From NCBI RefSeq assembly GCF_032452875.1, contig NC_083881.1, forward strand, positions 60,953,689-61,017,688: a stretch of 64,000 nt of DNA, in the 5' to 3' direction. The notes under the pieces are model-generated. The model saw only the letters and a list, made by a program, of their open reading frames with translations. It was not told the DNA's origin and did no database searches. Every line of letters starts with the position of its first letter. Position 1 is the first letter of the stretch. The DNA is from Bos javanicus (taxonomy: Eukaryota; Chordata; Mammalia; Artiodactyla; Bovidae). The translations under genes and the position numbers were made by a program. Shown here in pieces: positions 1-12,061 of the stretch.

Positions 1-344
1 TCAAAAGCAGGAAGAATGAGAAATATACCCATGGCTGATTGTCTGCGGAACACAGTAATCCCTACAAAAACAATACCTTAATTTCCTTGGTTTTTCTACC
101 TGGTATCTAGGTTCTCCATTGACTATTACACTTATTATCATCATATGCCCTGGTTCTACCCTTTGGGAGGATGTCCCTTGTCCATTATCCTTCTTGGCTA
201 TATATGAGGTTGGCAATGACACTTATCCTTCTGTGTTCTGTCCAGTTACATCTCCACTGACAGTACACACATCATACTGCTACTCTGAGTGCAGGGAACT
301 GCCTTAGAGGTTTAATAGTCAGACAGTGCTTGCTATCCAGACTT

Positions 345-535
345 GGGCTCTCTTTAGCCACTAGCCGCATACAACTATTCAAATTTGATTAAAATTAAAT
401 TGAAAATTCAATTCCTCAGTCACACTGGCCACAAATCAAGTGTTCAATGGCTGCATGTGACTAGCGCCTATAGTATTACAGTAAAGACATAAAATATTTT
501 CATCACTGGTGAAAGTTCTATTGAACACTAGTGTA
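345..535 (-). mobile_element. Ancient nonautonomous DNA transposon remnant, probably hAT-like
   Basis: Contains gccactagccgcatacaact, the tract caattcctcagtcacactgg, and ctggtgaaagttctattgaa near 510-530, the known pattern of an old mammalian repeat with gctgtccaatagaactttc-type ends. Family name uncertain. Confidence 0.6.
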
Positions 536-2540
536 AAAAGAATATCACAGAAAGACTTGTTAAATTTTAACCGCAATGCTCCAAATCCACATAAAATTAG
601 TATTGTTTTATCTGTTAATCAATCCATGGCTTAAAATATAGACTGCTACATTATGAAATTGTGTCACTACATGAAAATAATTTCTATAGCTGAACTACTA
701 CTATATGTCTCATTACTGGGATAGGTGTCAGAATTCATTGTGAAAACTACAGACAATAATCAAACCATTATGTACCCTGTGTTAACTCTAGACACAAAAG
801 TTGCAGCAGAGACTCTAAACGGCTTTGAATTGCCTGAATTGTACTATGTGAGAGTCAAATAATACAGCTGACTGGTAGAAAGCTGGCAAGTTTTTTAGAG
901 GACCTGCTCTGGGTTAAAGACTATACCATCTGGGTAGTCACGGTATCTTTTCTTTTGCTCAGAGGGTTCATATTCTAAACTCACATCAGTATTTGCCAAT
1001 GTCTACATTATCTCCAACCTAGTAACTGAAGACCGAAGAGAATGAAGAGGCTCCAAATGACAAGAAGGCACTATTTAGAAGACCTCAGCTAAAGGATATT
1101 CCCTTTGGGTTTTATGCCAATTTGAATTTGGAAAACTTGAAAAGACTTCAAGTTTTAGTCTGATTCATCATAAAGAATCAGAACAGAAAGATCTATCTGT
1201 GTTTGCAGGAAGTCACCAGGCTCCAGAGCAGATCCAAATTCAAATCAGACTTCTAACAGATATCAGCAGATTATTATAATCTATTATCAAATTTTATATT
1301 TCTAAGAATTTGTAAATTATAGTTATATATAATATTCAACATGAGGATAAAAAGCATTTTACCAATCTCTAAAACATATTTTGAGAAAAATTAAAATATA
1401 TTAAATACTTAACTATGATTATATACTTCGGAAAACCCATGTTCAACGTTATTGTGACTCATTATTACAAAAAATGAATCTTTATACTAACTCAGAAACT
1501 TATTTTAAAAATTCTGACCAGTACAATGATCAGTTTAGGGGACATAATAAGATTAAAGGAATTCTTATCACAATGAGAAATATTATAAATATTATAACAA
1601 CACATTTCCTTTAAAAAATACTAAATTCTAAAAAGGCAAGCTTCTTTAAGAATCAAGTAAAATAATCAAATTGTCACTATAATATAATAAACTAAATGTC
1701 TTTCCGTAAACTCAGCATGCTTAAAATATATCTTACTGTTTAGCAATTATCATGCACTACAACTGTAACAAAACACTTGAGTAAATAAATTAAATATAAC
1801 TATAAAATTAAATTAGCATTAATAACAATAAGAAAAAAATAACATTAGAAAAAAGACTCTAACCACTTTGTCCTCCTGGTGTGAATATCCACGAAAGCAA
1901 GTTAGAAAGGACAGAAAAGACAAAACAAAAAATAAATAATTAATTCCATTCTTAAAACAAACTTTTTAAGACAATGAAATTAAAATTCTGGAAAATTTTA
2001 AACTACATTTTGACCAAAATATAAACATTAAGAGGAAAAACTTTTCCATACATTTCAAGCAAGAGCACGCTATATACTAAAATATATTAAGACATATAAA
2101 GAGAACAATTTCTACAAAAGCAAGTAAGTACCCAAACATCAGAAAAAGGAGAATGTTCTTTCCACAAATAAAATCTTAATTGAGCACTCAATTAACTCAA
2201 AGGAAAAAACTAAAAAACGTTAAGGAAAAAAGCTTTTATGTACAAAGATAATAAAACACAGTATCAATGTTTAATTTCATCATATACTATCAAAAACTGA
2301 CAAAATATAATTCTACATGAATTATTCATATTACTTCTAAAAGTTATTCGTCCCATTAATTTAAGCCTTCTAAACTTTATAACTTAAAAGAAAAAATAAG
2401 TAGAAATAGTCATTAAAGATAAAATATTATTGATCACAATTGGTAATTTGGGGTTATAGTTTCCTAACATTATAAATGTAAAAAATAAAATAATATGTAA
2501 GATAACTGAGTTTTAAGGAAAGAATATAAAAAAGAATGAC
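536..2540. other. AT-rich intronic sequence, nothing recognised
   Basis: Very AT-rich, with short poly-A and TA runs. No gene-like ORF and no ruminant repeat recognised. Confidence 0.6.
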
Positions 2541-2544
2541 TATA

Positions 2545-2632
2545 TGTATAACTGAACCCCTTAGCTGTACACCTGAAACTAATACCACATTATAAATAGG
2601 CTATACTCCAATAAAATAAAAATTTAAAAAGA
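2545..2632 (+). mobile_element. L1 3' tail fragment
   Basis: Contains gtacacctgaaactaatacc followed by ggctatactccaataaaat, the end of the artiodactyl L1 3' UTR, then an A-rich stretch. Confidence 0.75.
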
Positions 2633-3028
2633 TGTGGTACATATATACAATGAAATACTACTCAGTCATTAAAAAAAAGCAATAATGCCATTTGTAGGAA
2701 CATGCATGGACCTAGAGATTATCATACTAAGTAAAGGAAGCCAGAAAGAGACAAATACCATATGATATCACTTGTATGTAGAATCTAAAATATGACAAAA
2801 TGAACTTATCTACAATACAAAAAACAGACTCAGACACAGAGAACAGATTTGTGGTTTCCAAGGGGTAGGGGAGATGAAGGAGGGATGGACTGGGAGTTTG
2901 GGATTGGCAGATGAAAACTTATATAGAATGGGTAAACAACAAGGTCCTAGTGTATAGCACGTGGGACTATACCCAATATCCTATAATAAACCACAATAGA
3001 AATGAATATTAAATAAATAAATAAGATG
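2633..3028 (+). mobile_element. L1 3' end fragment (5'-truncated)
   Basis: Reads as the L1 3' UTR: tactactcagtcatt, the segment gcatggacctagagattatc, atgggtaaacaacaaggtcc, then tactatacccaatatcc-like sequence and an aataaataaataa tail. It abuts the preceding L1 tail head to tail. Confidence 0.85.
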
Positions 3029-3229
3029 CATGATTTGGTCAAGAGAACATATTTAAATAGGGTAAAGTTTAAAATTATTACATTCATCTCTAATTAAACA
3101 TAAATAATGATCATAATACTTCATAATGTAATAATAATGACCTGATATATTATAATAAGTTATATAAATTAAAAATTAAAATCATGTCTTTTTAGGCATC
3201 ATTGTTTCTCTGAAACATTTCTAGTTGTA

Positions 3230-3400
3230 TACCTTATGCAATTTTCTTAAGCTCTCTAGACCTTTACTTCCTTATCTGCAAAATAGGAAATTAATATTTA
3301 CTTTATACAGTTTCCTGAGAATTAAACAATATGAAAAGCTCTCCATATAGAGTGCCTGACACACAGTTCTATATCTGATACTCTAGCTGATTAAAACACA
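3230..3400 (+). mobile_element. MIR SINE remnant
   Basis: Contains ttacttccttatctgcaaaatagg followed by gagaattaaacaatatgaaa and agtgcctgacacacagt, in the order of the MIR core and 3' part. Confidence 0.7.
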
Positions 3401-3569
3401 GGATATTGTGTAGAAGGGATAAGATGCATCCTCTGTATTATGATCTTGACTGATTCATTTGTTACAAATGTTAAAACTACAGGTCATATAAAAGCTATTG
3501 TAAAAAAGAAAAGCAATTGTATGCAGTCAAAGAAAACTACTGGTGACCATTTAGTTTAACAAAAATCAT

Positions 3570-3695
3570 TTATGGAGCACTCACATATATGTATCAGGTA
3601 CTATACTAGATTTATGAAACATAAAAAGTGAGTAAGACAGTTCTTGCCATCAAGGAACTAAATGTATTGAGAGGGAACTGAACAAATCACTGCAG
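3570..3695. repeat. Ancient interspersed repeat fragment (family not assigned)
   Basis: tttatggagcactcacatat followed by atcaggtactatactagatt and agtaagacagttcttgccat follows the old mammalian pattern of a gagcacctactatgtgccag-type repeat. A similar copy is at 53425. Confidence 0.45.
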
Positions 3696-3932
3696 AACAG
3701 AAAGCTGCCTGAAAGCAAGTGAAGAATAAGACACTATGGAAACACAAATGACTGATGAGATAACAGAACTTGGAAAAAAAAATTGAAAGCTTCTGAGATG
3801 TAAGTAGGCCTCTAAAGAATGTTGGCAAGACCAGTGAGGGAGAACATTTTATGCAAAGAACATGGAATATGTAAAAAGTACAAAAGCTCAAACGTGCCTG
3901 GCATATTTGGATACAAGTTAGCTGGGAATGAC

Positions 3933-4082
3933 CCCTGGGTTGGGAAGACCCCTCAAGGAGGGCATGGCAACCCACTCCAGTATTCTTACCTGGAGAATCC
4001 TCAGGGACAGAGAAGCCTGCAGGGGGCTACAGCCCATGGGGTCACAAAGAGTCAGACATGACTGGGCAACTAAGCACAGCAC
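3933..4082 (+). mobile_element. Bov-tA SINE, 5'-truncated
   Basis: Begins at ccctgggttgggaagacccc and ends in gactgggcaactaagcac. Flanked by a perfect 13-bp duplication, agctgggaatgac, at 3920-3932 and 4083-4095. Confidence 0.93.
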
Positions 4083-4273
4083 AGCTGGGAATGACTAAAT
4101 TATATCTGACATGTATGAACTAAAGTCTTCACAGTTAACTATGTTAATAATCTGGCAAAAGCTTAGAAGCATAATACTTTCATAAAGTAACTCACATTGC
4201 AGAAATTGTTTTAAAAAAGAAAAAAAAAACATGAAGTCTAACTAATGAATTTGCTAATAGTTAATCCCTCTTA

Positions 4274-4496
4274 GGGCTTCCCAGGTAGCACTAGTAGTAA
4301 AGAACCCACCTGCCAATGCAAGAGACATAAGAGATGCAAGTTTAATCTCTGGGTCAGGAAGATCCCCTGGAGGAGGGCATGGCAACCCCCTCCAGTATTC
4401 TTGCCTGGAGAATTCCATGGACAGAGTAGCCTGGGGGGCTACAGTCCACAGGGCCACAAAGAGTTGGACACGACTAAAGCAAACTGGCACACACTC
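4274..4496 (+). mobile_element. Bov-tA SINE, full length
   Basis: Starts gggcttcccaggtagcacta with the tRNA-like head and ends in ggacacgactaaagc. Flanked by aatccctctta at 4263-4273 and 4497-4507. Confidence 0.93.
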
Positions 4497-4509
4497 AATC
4501 CCTCTTAAC

Positions 4510-5815
4510 AGGTAATACAGGTTAAATTTTAGCTATAACATATACGTGGAAAATTTAGCTATAATACACATATGAAATATTACTCTACCATTGTATCTTT
4601 ACTATCTTCCAATAAGGATAAAAAGTCAACACAAAATCTAGTATATAATTTATAAATAAGGCACAATATTGCTACTATTTTATAAAATGTTTACTTTGAT
4701 AAAATGTGCAGACAGACTGGAAGAAGAAAAGTCCAGAAGCAGAAAGAACAGTTAGGAAGCTGTTGCAATACTTCAGGTAAGAAACATATGTGATAGTGGT
4801 ATGAACCATAATAGTAGCAAGAGAAGAAGTAAACTGATTTAGGAGATATGGAGAAGTATGGCCCCTTAAGACCTGATTGAGGAAGAAAGAGAATCACTCC
4901 CAGAGCTTGGTTTGAGCAAGCAGGAGAATAAGAAGGCAACTCCTTGAGAGAAAAAAACACATGAGAAGCAGATTTGGTGGAAAATAATGAATGCAAGCAT
5001 AGATAAGGTGAATATGAGGTGACTATTAATTCATCTAAGCCTAGATTTTCAGCAGGAAGCTACACAGATAGACTTGTAGCGCAAAAGAATAATCCGGCTA
5101 GTGAAATCACATCTGTAAATCATCAGCATATAACAGAATCTGAAGCTATGAAAATGAATAAAATCTCCCAAGGAAATTGTTAAAGGAAAAAGGAAAAGTA
5201 AGGATAATGACCCAATATCAACAAAATACCTCTTCTCTTTGAACTGGCAAGCCTCCAAGGGAAAAAAGTTCAAAAAAAAGGACTAGCAATCTCTTCTAAT
5301 CAAATTTTAGTAACACAATTTAAAGTTTCACTGTATTTGTCCAAAGTGATTTTAATCAAACTAGAATTGAGTTGCTTGAAAAACAAAGGTAATGTATAAA
5401 TATGAAATATTATCAAGGTCCTTAAGACATTAAAATCTCATGTGAAAAATAAAAACCAGCTGTGGAGTAGTAGTTTAATTTTAAACAAATGGAAAATCTG
5501 GATATTTTAAAATGACTACAAATGAATCTTCAATTGAATCATTTGAATATTTATTTCAGTTTTACACTTAGTCTGTGTTTAAAAAAAAAGACTAAATGGT
5601 CATTTCAAAGATTAAAGATTAGAATTACCTTATATATTTTACATATATATTCATAATGACAGAATCAGTTTAGGTGTGCAACAAGGAACACACTAACCCA
5701 ATATAAAATATGATCATTTAATTGAATACGAAAACATATGTGAAAGGTTCTTTCATGGGATCCTACATCCCTGTTAGGTAAGAAGCAATACTATAGAAAT
5801 TACTGCAAAACACTT
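4510..5815. other. Intronic stretch, nothing recognised
   Basis: Purine-rich plus strand (many gaagaa tracts at 4720-4960). Minus-strand ORFs of 74-101 codons are low complexity and resemble no protein I know. Confidence 0.55.
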
Positions 5816-5817
5816 TA

Positions 5818-6010
5818 AAAGCACTCAGTGAGTGTGCCAGGTATATGCCTAAGTGTTGCACAAATATTAACTCATTTTGTCCTCACAATAGCCTTGTAAG
5901 ATAGGTACTATTATTACTTCTAGTTACAGGTGAAGAAGCTGAGGCAGAGAGACTAAGCATCTTATACTAGGTCACAGAACTAGTAAATAACAAAACTGGG
6001 ATTTAAGTTT
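5818..6010 (-). mobile_element. MIR SINE remnant
   Basis: Contains aatattaactcattttgtcc, aagataggtactattattac, aagaagctgaggcagagaga and a tail like caaaactgggatttaagt, i.e. the MIR complement in order. Confidence 0.85.
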
Positions 6011-6072
6011 AGTCTCACTTGGGCAAGAAGAAAAAACATAAACAATGTTACTACTACCCATAGAAAGTTGGA

Positions 6073-6153
6073 ATGGTTACAGTAAGACCAGATAAAATAC
6101 AATATTTCAGAGCCAAGAATATTTCCAAGAATAAAGAAAGTCATTTCACAATT
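6073..6153 (+). mobile_element. L1 ORF2 remnant, left part (continues at 7228)
   Basis: gttacagtaagaccagataa followed by agagccaagaatatttcc and aagtcatttcacaattat follows L1 ORF2. The same ORF resumes at about 7228 with aaaggggccaatt, after the nested BovB and SINE. Confidence 0.7.
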
Positions 6154-6955
6154 ATGCTATGCTATGCACCACCCTTATGGCAGAAAGTGAAGAGGAACTA
6201 AGAAGCCTCCTGATGAAAGTGAAAGTGGAGAGTGAAAAAGTTGGCTTAAAGCTCAAAATTCAGAAAACGAAGATCATGGCATCCGGTCCCATCACTTCAT
6301 GGGAAATAGATGGGGAAACAGTGGAAACAGTGTCAGACTTTATTTTTTTGGGCTCCAAAATCACTGCAGATGCTGACTGCAGCCATAAAATTAAAAGATG
6401 CTTACTCCTTGGAAGGAAAGTTATGACCAACCTAGATAGCATATTCAAAAGCAGAGACATTACTTTGCCAACAAAGGTTCGTCTAGTCAAGGCTATGGTT
6501 TTTCCTGTGGTCATGTATGGATGTGAGAGTTGGACTGTGAAGAAGGCTGAGCACCGAAGAATTGATGCTTTTGAACTGTGGTGTTGGAGAAGACTCTTCA
6601 AAGTCCCTTGGACTGCAAGGAGATCCAACCAGTCCATTCTGAAGGAGATCAGCCCTGGGCTTTCTTTGGAAGGAATGGTGCTGAAGCTGAAACTCCAGTA
6701 GTTTGGCCACCTCATGTGAAGAGTTGACTCATTGGAAAAGACTCTGATGCTGGGAGGGTTTGGGGGCAGGAGGAGAAGGGGATGACAGAGGATGAGATGG
6801 CTGGATGGCATCACTGACTCGATGGACATGAGTCTGGGTGAACTCCGGGAGATGGTGATGGACAGGGAGGCCTGGTGTGCTGCTATTCATGGCGTCGCAA
6901 AGAGTCAGACATGACTGAGCGACTGAACTGAACTGAACTGAACTGATGCTATGCT
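6154..6955 (+). mobile_element. BovB (RTE) LINE 3' fragment with 5' truncation
   Basis: Encodes the end of the BovB reverse-transcriptase ORF in one 180-codon open stretch from 6159: TLMAESEEELRSLLMKVKVE, then SWEIDGETVETVSDFIFLGS and CWRRLFKVPWTARRSNQSIL. The copy starts just inside the catalytic Y-A-D-D block, so that block is lost. The 3' end is the BovB terminus gactgagcgactgaactg with a gaact repeat. The 10-mer atgctatgct at 6154-6163 and 6946-6955 is a probable target duplication. A transposon relic, not a host gene. Confidence 0.92.
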
Positions 6956-7219
6956 AAGTCACTTCAGTCGTGTCCGATTCTGTGTGACCCCATAGATGGC
7001 AGCCCACCAGGCTCCCCCGTCCCTGGGATTCTCCAGGCAAGAACACTGGAGTGGGTTGCCATTTCCTTCTCCAATGTATGAAAGTGCAAAGTGAAAGGGA
7101 AGTCGCTCAGTCGTGTCCGACTCTTAGTGACCCCATGGACTGCAGCCTAACAGGCTCCTCCATCCATGGGATTTTCCAAGCAAGAGTACTGGAGTAGGTT
7201 GCCATTGCCTTCTCCATTA
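6956..7219 (-). mobile_element. BOV-A2 SINE (dimeric)
   Basis: Two tandem related units: agtcacttcagtcgtgtccg ... ccatttccttctccaatg and gtcgctcagtcgtgtccgac ... ccattgccttctcc. The tail, as the reverse complement tgctatgct, faces the BovB. Outer flanks of the SINE plus BovB unit are acaattat at 6148-6155 and 7220-7227. Confidence 0.93.
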
Positions 7220-7227
7220 ACAATTAT

Positions 7228-8940
7228 AAAGGGGCCAATTATTTGATAGGATGTAATGATCCCAACTGCTTATGCAACTAAAAACAGAACTTTAAAATAT
7301 ATAAAGTCAAAGTTGATAAAACTGAGAGTTACTATTTGAATACCCATCTTTTAATAATTGGTAGAAAAAAACAATGTGGAAAATAAACAAGGATTTAGTA
7401 GAGTTGAACAACTCTATTAAACAATTTGACCTACTGAACATTTAAAACCACTGTCAAAAAATAACAGAATATACACTCTTTTCAAGAACACACAGAACAT
7501 TTGTCAAAATAAAGCACAGTCTGGGCCATAAAATAAGTACCAGTACATTTCAAAGGACTCAAGGCATACGAAGTATATTTGGGACCACAACAGAATGAAA
7601 TTAAAAATCATGAACAGAAAGATCTCTAGAAACTTTCACCTCAAATATTTAAAAAATAAATAACATACTTCTAAGTTATTCATAAGTTAAAAAAAAAGTA
7701 AAATTAGAAAATGTTTCAACTGAGTGAAAATGAAAAGACAACATATTAGAATTTGAGAGATGCTACTGAAGCAGTACTTAGGGGAAATTAATAGCACATG
7801 AGGCCTGTATTAGAAAAGAAGGAACATCTCAAAGCAATAACCTCAGCTTCCACCTTATGAAACCAGAAGAAAGAAGAGACAATTAAACCCATAGTGAGCA
7901 GCAGAAAACAAATAATAAAGATGAAATAAGAAGTCAACAATTTAAAAATCAATAAAACAAAAAACTGGTTCTTTGATAATATCAATAAAATAGGTCAGTA
8001 TCTGTCAGTCTGAAGAGGGAAAAAGAGAGAAGATACAAATTGCCAATATCAGGAATGAAAGAGGCAGCATCACTACAAATTATACAGACATTAAAAGAAT
8101 GATAATGGAATATATGATACTAATAAAGTCAACAACGTACGAGGAACTAAACAAATTCTTTGAAAGATACAAATTACCAAAGCTCATTCAAGAAAAAAAA
8201 AAAACAGATAACCTGAATAATCCTATATCTACTAAATTGAAACTGTATGTAAAAACTGTCCCCCCAAAATATAACCGTTTGCCCAGATGGCTTCACTGGT
8301 AAAATCTATAAAACATTAAAGGATAAATGATACCAACTCTACAGAAACTCTACTAAAATACTGAAGAGAAAGAAATACTGCCCAATTCATTTTATCCAGC
8401 CAGCATTACTCTAATACCAAACTCAAAGACAGACATCACAAGAAAAGAAAGCTACAGATATTAACCTTCATAAACACAAAAGCAAAAACTGTAAACATAA
8501 TTTTATCTAATCCAACTAATTAACATGTAAAAGATATAATCCATCATAACCAAATGGATTTATTCCAGGAATACAGAGTTGGTTTAACACTTCAAAATCA
8601 ATCAAAGTCGTTCACCATATTAACAAAGAAAGCAAAAACATATAATCAATCACAATAGATGGAGAAAGAGTATTTGACAAAATTCAACATCTATTCTTAA
8701 GGTAAACAAACAAACAAAAACTTTTAGCAACATTTATGAAGAGCTGACAGCTAACATAATACTTAATAGTGAATGCTTTCTCCACAAGATGAGAACAAAA
8801 TAGGAATGTCTCTTCTCATCACTTCCACTCAAAATTCTACTAAAGTTTCTAGCCAACACAACTAGTCAAGGAGAAGAAAAATAATCAGATAACCAGGGAG
8901 GAAGATAAAGAAAAGTTATTAGTTCTGGGTAAAACAAAAG
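7228..8940 (+). mobile_element. L1 ORF2 remnant (reverse transcriptase region), decayed
   Basis: Follows L1 ORF2 in order: aaaggggccaattatttgat, then cacagtctgggccataaaat, aatatcaggaatgaaagagg, gcccagatggcttcactggt, and atgtctcttctcatcacttc. Many stops and frameshifts. The 67-codon ORF at 8099-8302 is a relic of this ORF. Confidence 0.88.
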
Positions 8941-9460
8941 AATGAGAAAAGGGAAGCAATGAGAAAATGGAGAAATTAAATCACAAAGGGTAACAAATTC
9001 CCATTATGTCTAAGTAATGTATGTAAAGACATCAGCTTCATATTTTTAAGCTCCCTAAGAACTGGGTGATAAATATCTCCTACTAAGAAGGAGATAAATG
9101 CAAATTATAAAGAACTAATTGAGACCATTTAAAACACTTCTTTTGCTAATTTCAGCATAGCATTCTTTGGGAAATATTAATATATTCCCTAAAGTGGATG
9201 GATAAACTACAAAAATCTAGAACAGGTGTGAAACCCAGCCTGAACATTTCTTCTTTAAATTCCATATTCTAATGTTTTTTTCATTAATGTTAAAACAAAA
9301 ATAAAGGGTATTGTAGCCTCAAAAGCTATAAAATTATGAAACATAGAATCTCAAAGCCAGAAAGAGCCTCCTTCAGAAAGAAAGGAAATATAGGCCAAAA
9401 GAAGAGCAGATCTACCAAGTTGATAAAATTATGTGAGGTAATCGAAAAAGCTGTGACACA
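8941..9460. other. Intronic stretch, nothing recognised
   Basis: Unique-looking AT-rich sequence, no coding or repeat signal I can name. Confidence 0.5.
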
Positions 9461-9464
9461 ACTC

Positions 9465-9590
9465 AAACATTAACCAGCTGTGTGACTTTAAGAATGAACT
9501 CTAGTGTTTCTGGATCTGAGTTATCTACATCTATAAAATAAGGAATTAGGCCAACTGATCTCTAAATTCTCTTCATCTTTGAAAGTCTAA
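9465..9590 (+). mobile_element. MIR SINE remnant
   Basis: ccagctgtgtgactttaaga then ctgagttatctacatctata and aaataaggaattaggcc match the MIR core in sense orientation. Confidence 0.7.
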
Positions 9591-9810
9591 GATCCTATGA
9601 GTCTAAAAGATCATAAGCTAAAGAACAAAAACAGTGAGATAAATACCTTTTTAATTCAGAGGAAAGTTTTTTTAATTCTTTTATCTGACCTGAAGACACT
9701 AGGGAAGGTTTCTGTTCATTGATTAACCTGAATGCTAATTTCAGTTGTCTATTTTATTCACGATGAGCTTAAGTATGAGAGAATTACGAAGTTCAGCTTT
9801 CATCCTGTAC

Positions 9811-10021
9811 CTTGTTTGAGCGTAACGACACGCGACCTCCACAGCGAGCACAGAACTTGGTTTGGCAATATGAACAGTTATGGCCACATCCGTCAGCAAA
9901 CTTGGTTTTGTGGCAGATGCCACAGGTTGGAGCATCACCCTTCTGTTCTTGTTGCTGCTGTGATTCTTCACCCATCTTCTTTACCTGCTCCTTATACATT
10001 TCAAACTGCTGATGAAGTTTT
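9811..10021 (-). CDS. RIMS2: RIMS2 internal coding exon: zinc-finger exon
   Basis: RIM2 is a presynaptic active-zone scaffold; its N-terminal region binds GTP-Rab3 on vesicles and, through a zinc finger, Munc13. The 211-nt exon encodes one shared codon plus 70 residues, starting KLHQQFEMYKEQVKKMGEES and ending RVSLRSNK. It has a charged helical start (residues 1-20), a Q-rich stretch (21-26) and a FYVE-like zinc finger. The cysteines seen are C33, C36, C45, C49, C52, C57 and C60; C33/C36, C49/C52 and C57/C60 form three of the four pairs, so the last pair must lie in the next exon, outside the window. The acceptor is a pyrimidine-rich tract ending ctctgcag at 10022; the donor is AAG then gtacag at 9810. 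It enters in phase 2 (joining AC from the 28001 exon) and leaves in phase 0. KLHQQFEMYKEQVKKMGEES and SLRSNK fit my memory of RIM2 better than RIM1. Reading through the donor gives VQDES and a stop. Confidence 0.96.
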
Positions 10022-10029
10022 CTGCAGAG

Positions 10030-11030
10030 AACACAGACAAGAAAAATTTGGTTTCCTGATGGTCTCAAAAAATAGTAATAATTACCACAATCTGTGGACA
10101 CAATTTTATACCTGAAAAATCCATGTGAGAATAAAGAATAAAAATTTAACTTTCTGTTGACAATAACATCTTTTATGGCACACAACATCGTAAAAGTGTA
10201 ACTAGTTCTAACTTCTGATATACATGCTAATTTGATAAACAGTACAATTAACATACTTCTTTGAAAGGTAATTGTAAAATGTCTACCAACTATCTGCAAT
10301 ATGTTTTCAATCATATACCATGAAATATTTATAATGTTACTTTTTCAAGAGTTTAGCTTCAGAAATAGACTGAGCGATATGACTTGCACAGGGAAACCAA
10401 AACCTATCAACTTCAAATCACCGAGACAGAATCTCAACTGGAATGCAATTAAGAATCAAAACAGAGAGGAAAACATTGGATGAGTGGTCTCATTAACTAT
10501 CCAAATCTATTCAACAGCCTGGACATTAGTTGGCTGCAAAGACACTTGAAATATTAGGAGTCTACCAAATAAGGCAGTACAAATAAAAGTAAGGCCTTTA
10601 CAGATTCTAGTTAAAAATAAATAGTGATAAAACTTTTACTATTATCTTTATAAAAGATGGTTTTAAATGATTAAAACTATAATTTTGATTTACAAATCAA
10701 AGTTCCTAGTCAGAACTAATGCATAAGATTTACAAAGCTGCAAATAATGTCACTCTCATCCTAAAAAGGACAAAAGGCTAAATAATCTACAAAAGCATAA
10801 CTTCTCTTGATCCCATCAGAGAGTTGAGGGTTATAAGACAAGCAAATAATCTGAACTCCAAGACAAACCCTTCCAAAGAACAATGGGACACACTATTTCA
10901 CCTTTGGCAGAGCATAGGAGAAAGAGGTGGCCACCAGACAGTTATGAGGAAATTCACTAAAATTTTATTTAACAAATTGTAAAAGTCAAGTGTGGGCTAA
11001 CATGACAATTTGGAATAGCTATGGGCCCAG
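10030..11030. other. RIMS2 intron next to the zinc-finger exon, nothing recognised
   Basis: AT-rich, no ruminant SINE. The first few hundred bases lie directly upstream (in transcript sense) of the exon 3' splice site and carry its pyrimidine tract. Confidence 0.5.
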
Positions 11031-11837
11031 GATCACAAGCACTCTTCCACATACCTGTACTGGTTATTCATGAGGAACAATGAGAGCAGGACATAAGAAC
11101 AAAAAGAACCTTTTGGGGGTGCATATGTACAAATATAACAGAAGTGACTGACTAGTGGCTACTACAACACAGGAATTCCCCAGACTATTTCTCCTAAAAA
11201 AGCCAAAGCTGTAAGCCACAGGAAAAGGGAGTAAACTCTGTCATCCCCAGGACAAAGGCAAAGATCTACTACAGCTAGGGAAAAGCTTGGGAGGGGAAAA
11301 CCCCTCTTTTCATGAAGGAGAGACAGGAAATCATCTTCAGCCAAGAGCTTGCCCACAGATCAAAGGCTTTTATCACAAAGGGGGAGGTAGAAACTCCTGC
11401 CCTAAACCATTCAGAGACGCCAAGCCAACTTCCTTACTTGGGAAAAAGGGAATAAGAACTCTGAGCAGGCCTCATCCCTGAGGCCCTCGTAGACAGAGCC
11501 TGTCAAAGATGGAAGATGGAAAACACACAACAGAACACCCCAACCCTATCACAAGCCCAGTATCAAGAAATAAGCACCAGTATTCTGCTGCCAGGGAATG
11601 GGCAAGAACGTGGAGAGAGGCCCTCTCCCTCTGTGATGTAAGTGGGTAAGAACAGCTGAAGGGGTACCAAAACATAAAAAAAACAAACAAAACCAAATAA
11701 ACTTACAGTACTCCTGCATTCACCCCAAGCAAAAAGCAGCAGGAGCTCTCTGTTAGAGAAATCTGAAAACAGTAGTGCCCTAAAGATACCGACACCATCC
11801 AGACCTATCTGAGCCCCTGACCTGACTAGTGATTTCA
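11030..11837 (+). mobile_element. Probable L1 5' region remnant
   Basis: Less AT-rich than its surroundings, A+C-rich plus strand, with gaattccccagactatttct, ccctgaggccctcgtagac and ggagctctctgttagagaaa. Composition and position upstream of L1 ORF2 pieces suggest an L1 5' UTR. Family call is inference. No host gene recognised here. Confidence 0.4.
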
Positions 11838-11841
11838 CACC

Positions 11842-12060
11842 CAGTGGCTCAGCGGTAAAACATTTGCCTGCAATGCAGGAGACGCAGGTTTGATCCCTGG
11901 GTCAGGAAGATTCTCTGAAGGAAATGGCAACCCACTCCAGTATTCTTGCCTGGGAACTCCCATATTCTTGCCTGGGAAATCCCATCCCGCCAGAGGAGCC
12001 TGGCGGGTCACAGTTCAAAGGGTTGCAAAGAGTCGGACACGACTTAGCAACTAACAACAA
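11842..12060 (+). mobile_element. Bov-tA SINE
   Basis: cagtggctcagcggtaaaac, then atgcaggagacgcaggtttg and gtcggacacgacttagcaac. Contains a short internal duplication: tattcttgcctgggaa occurs twice (11940 and 11963). Confidence 0.92.
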
Positions 12061-12061
12061 A

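Larger units (their letters stand above)
1..9810 (-). other. RIMS2: RIMS2 intron downstream of the zinc-finger exon (partial)
   Basis: Begins with donor gtacag at 9810 and runs off the left end. I looked for the next exon, which should start V-M-W-V-C-N-L-C, and did not find it, so this intron is longer than 9.8 kb. Confidence 0.8.

Noticed and set aside
6159..6701. 180-codon open frame that looks like a gene
   Set aside because: It is the 3' part of the BovB reverse-transcriptase ORF, truncated and repeated at five other places here.
9732..10115. 127-codon plus-strand open frame over the zinc-finger exon
   Set aside because: Shadow of the RIMS2 exon on the other strand.
10022..10314. Extension of the zinc-finger reading frame upstream to an ATG near 10314
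   Set aside because: A strong 3' splice site stands at 10022 and the RIM2 match stops exactly there; the extension is intron.
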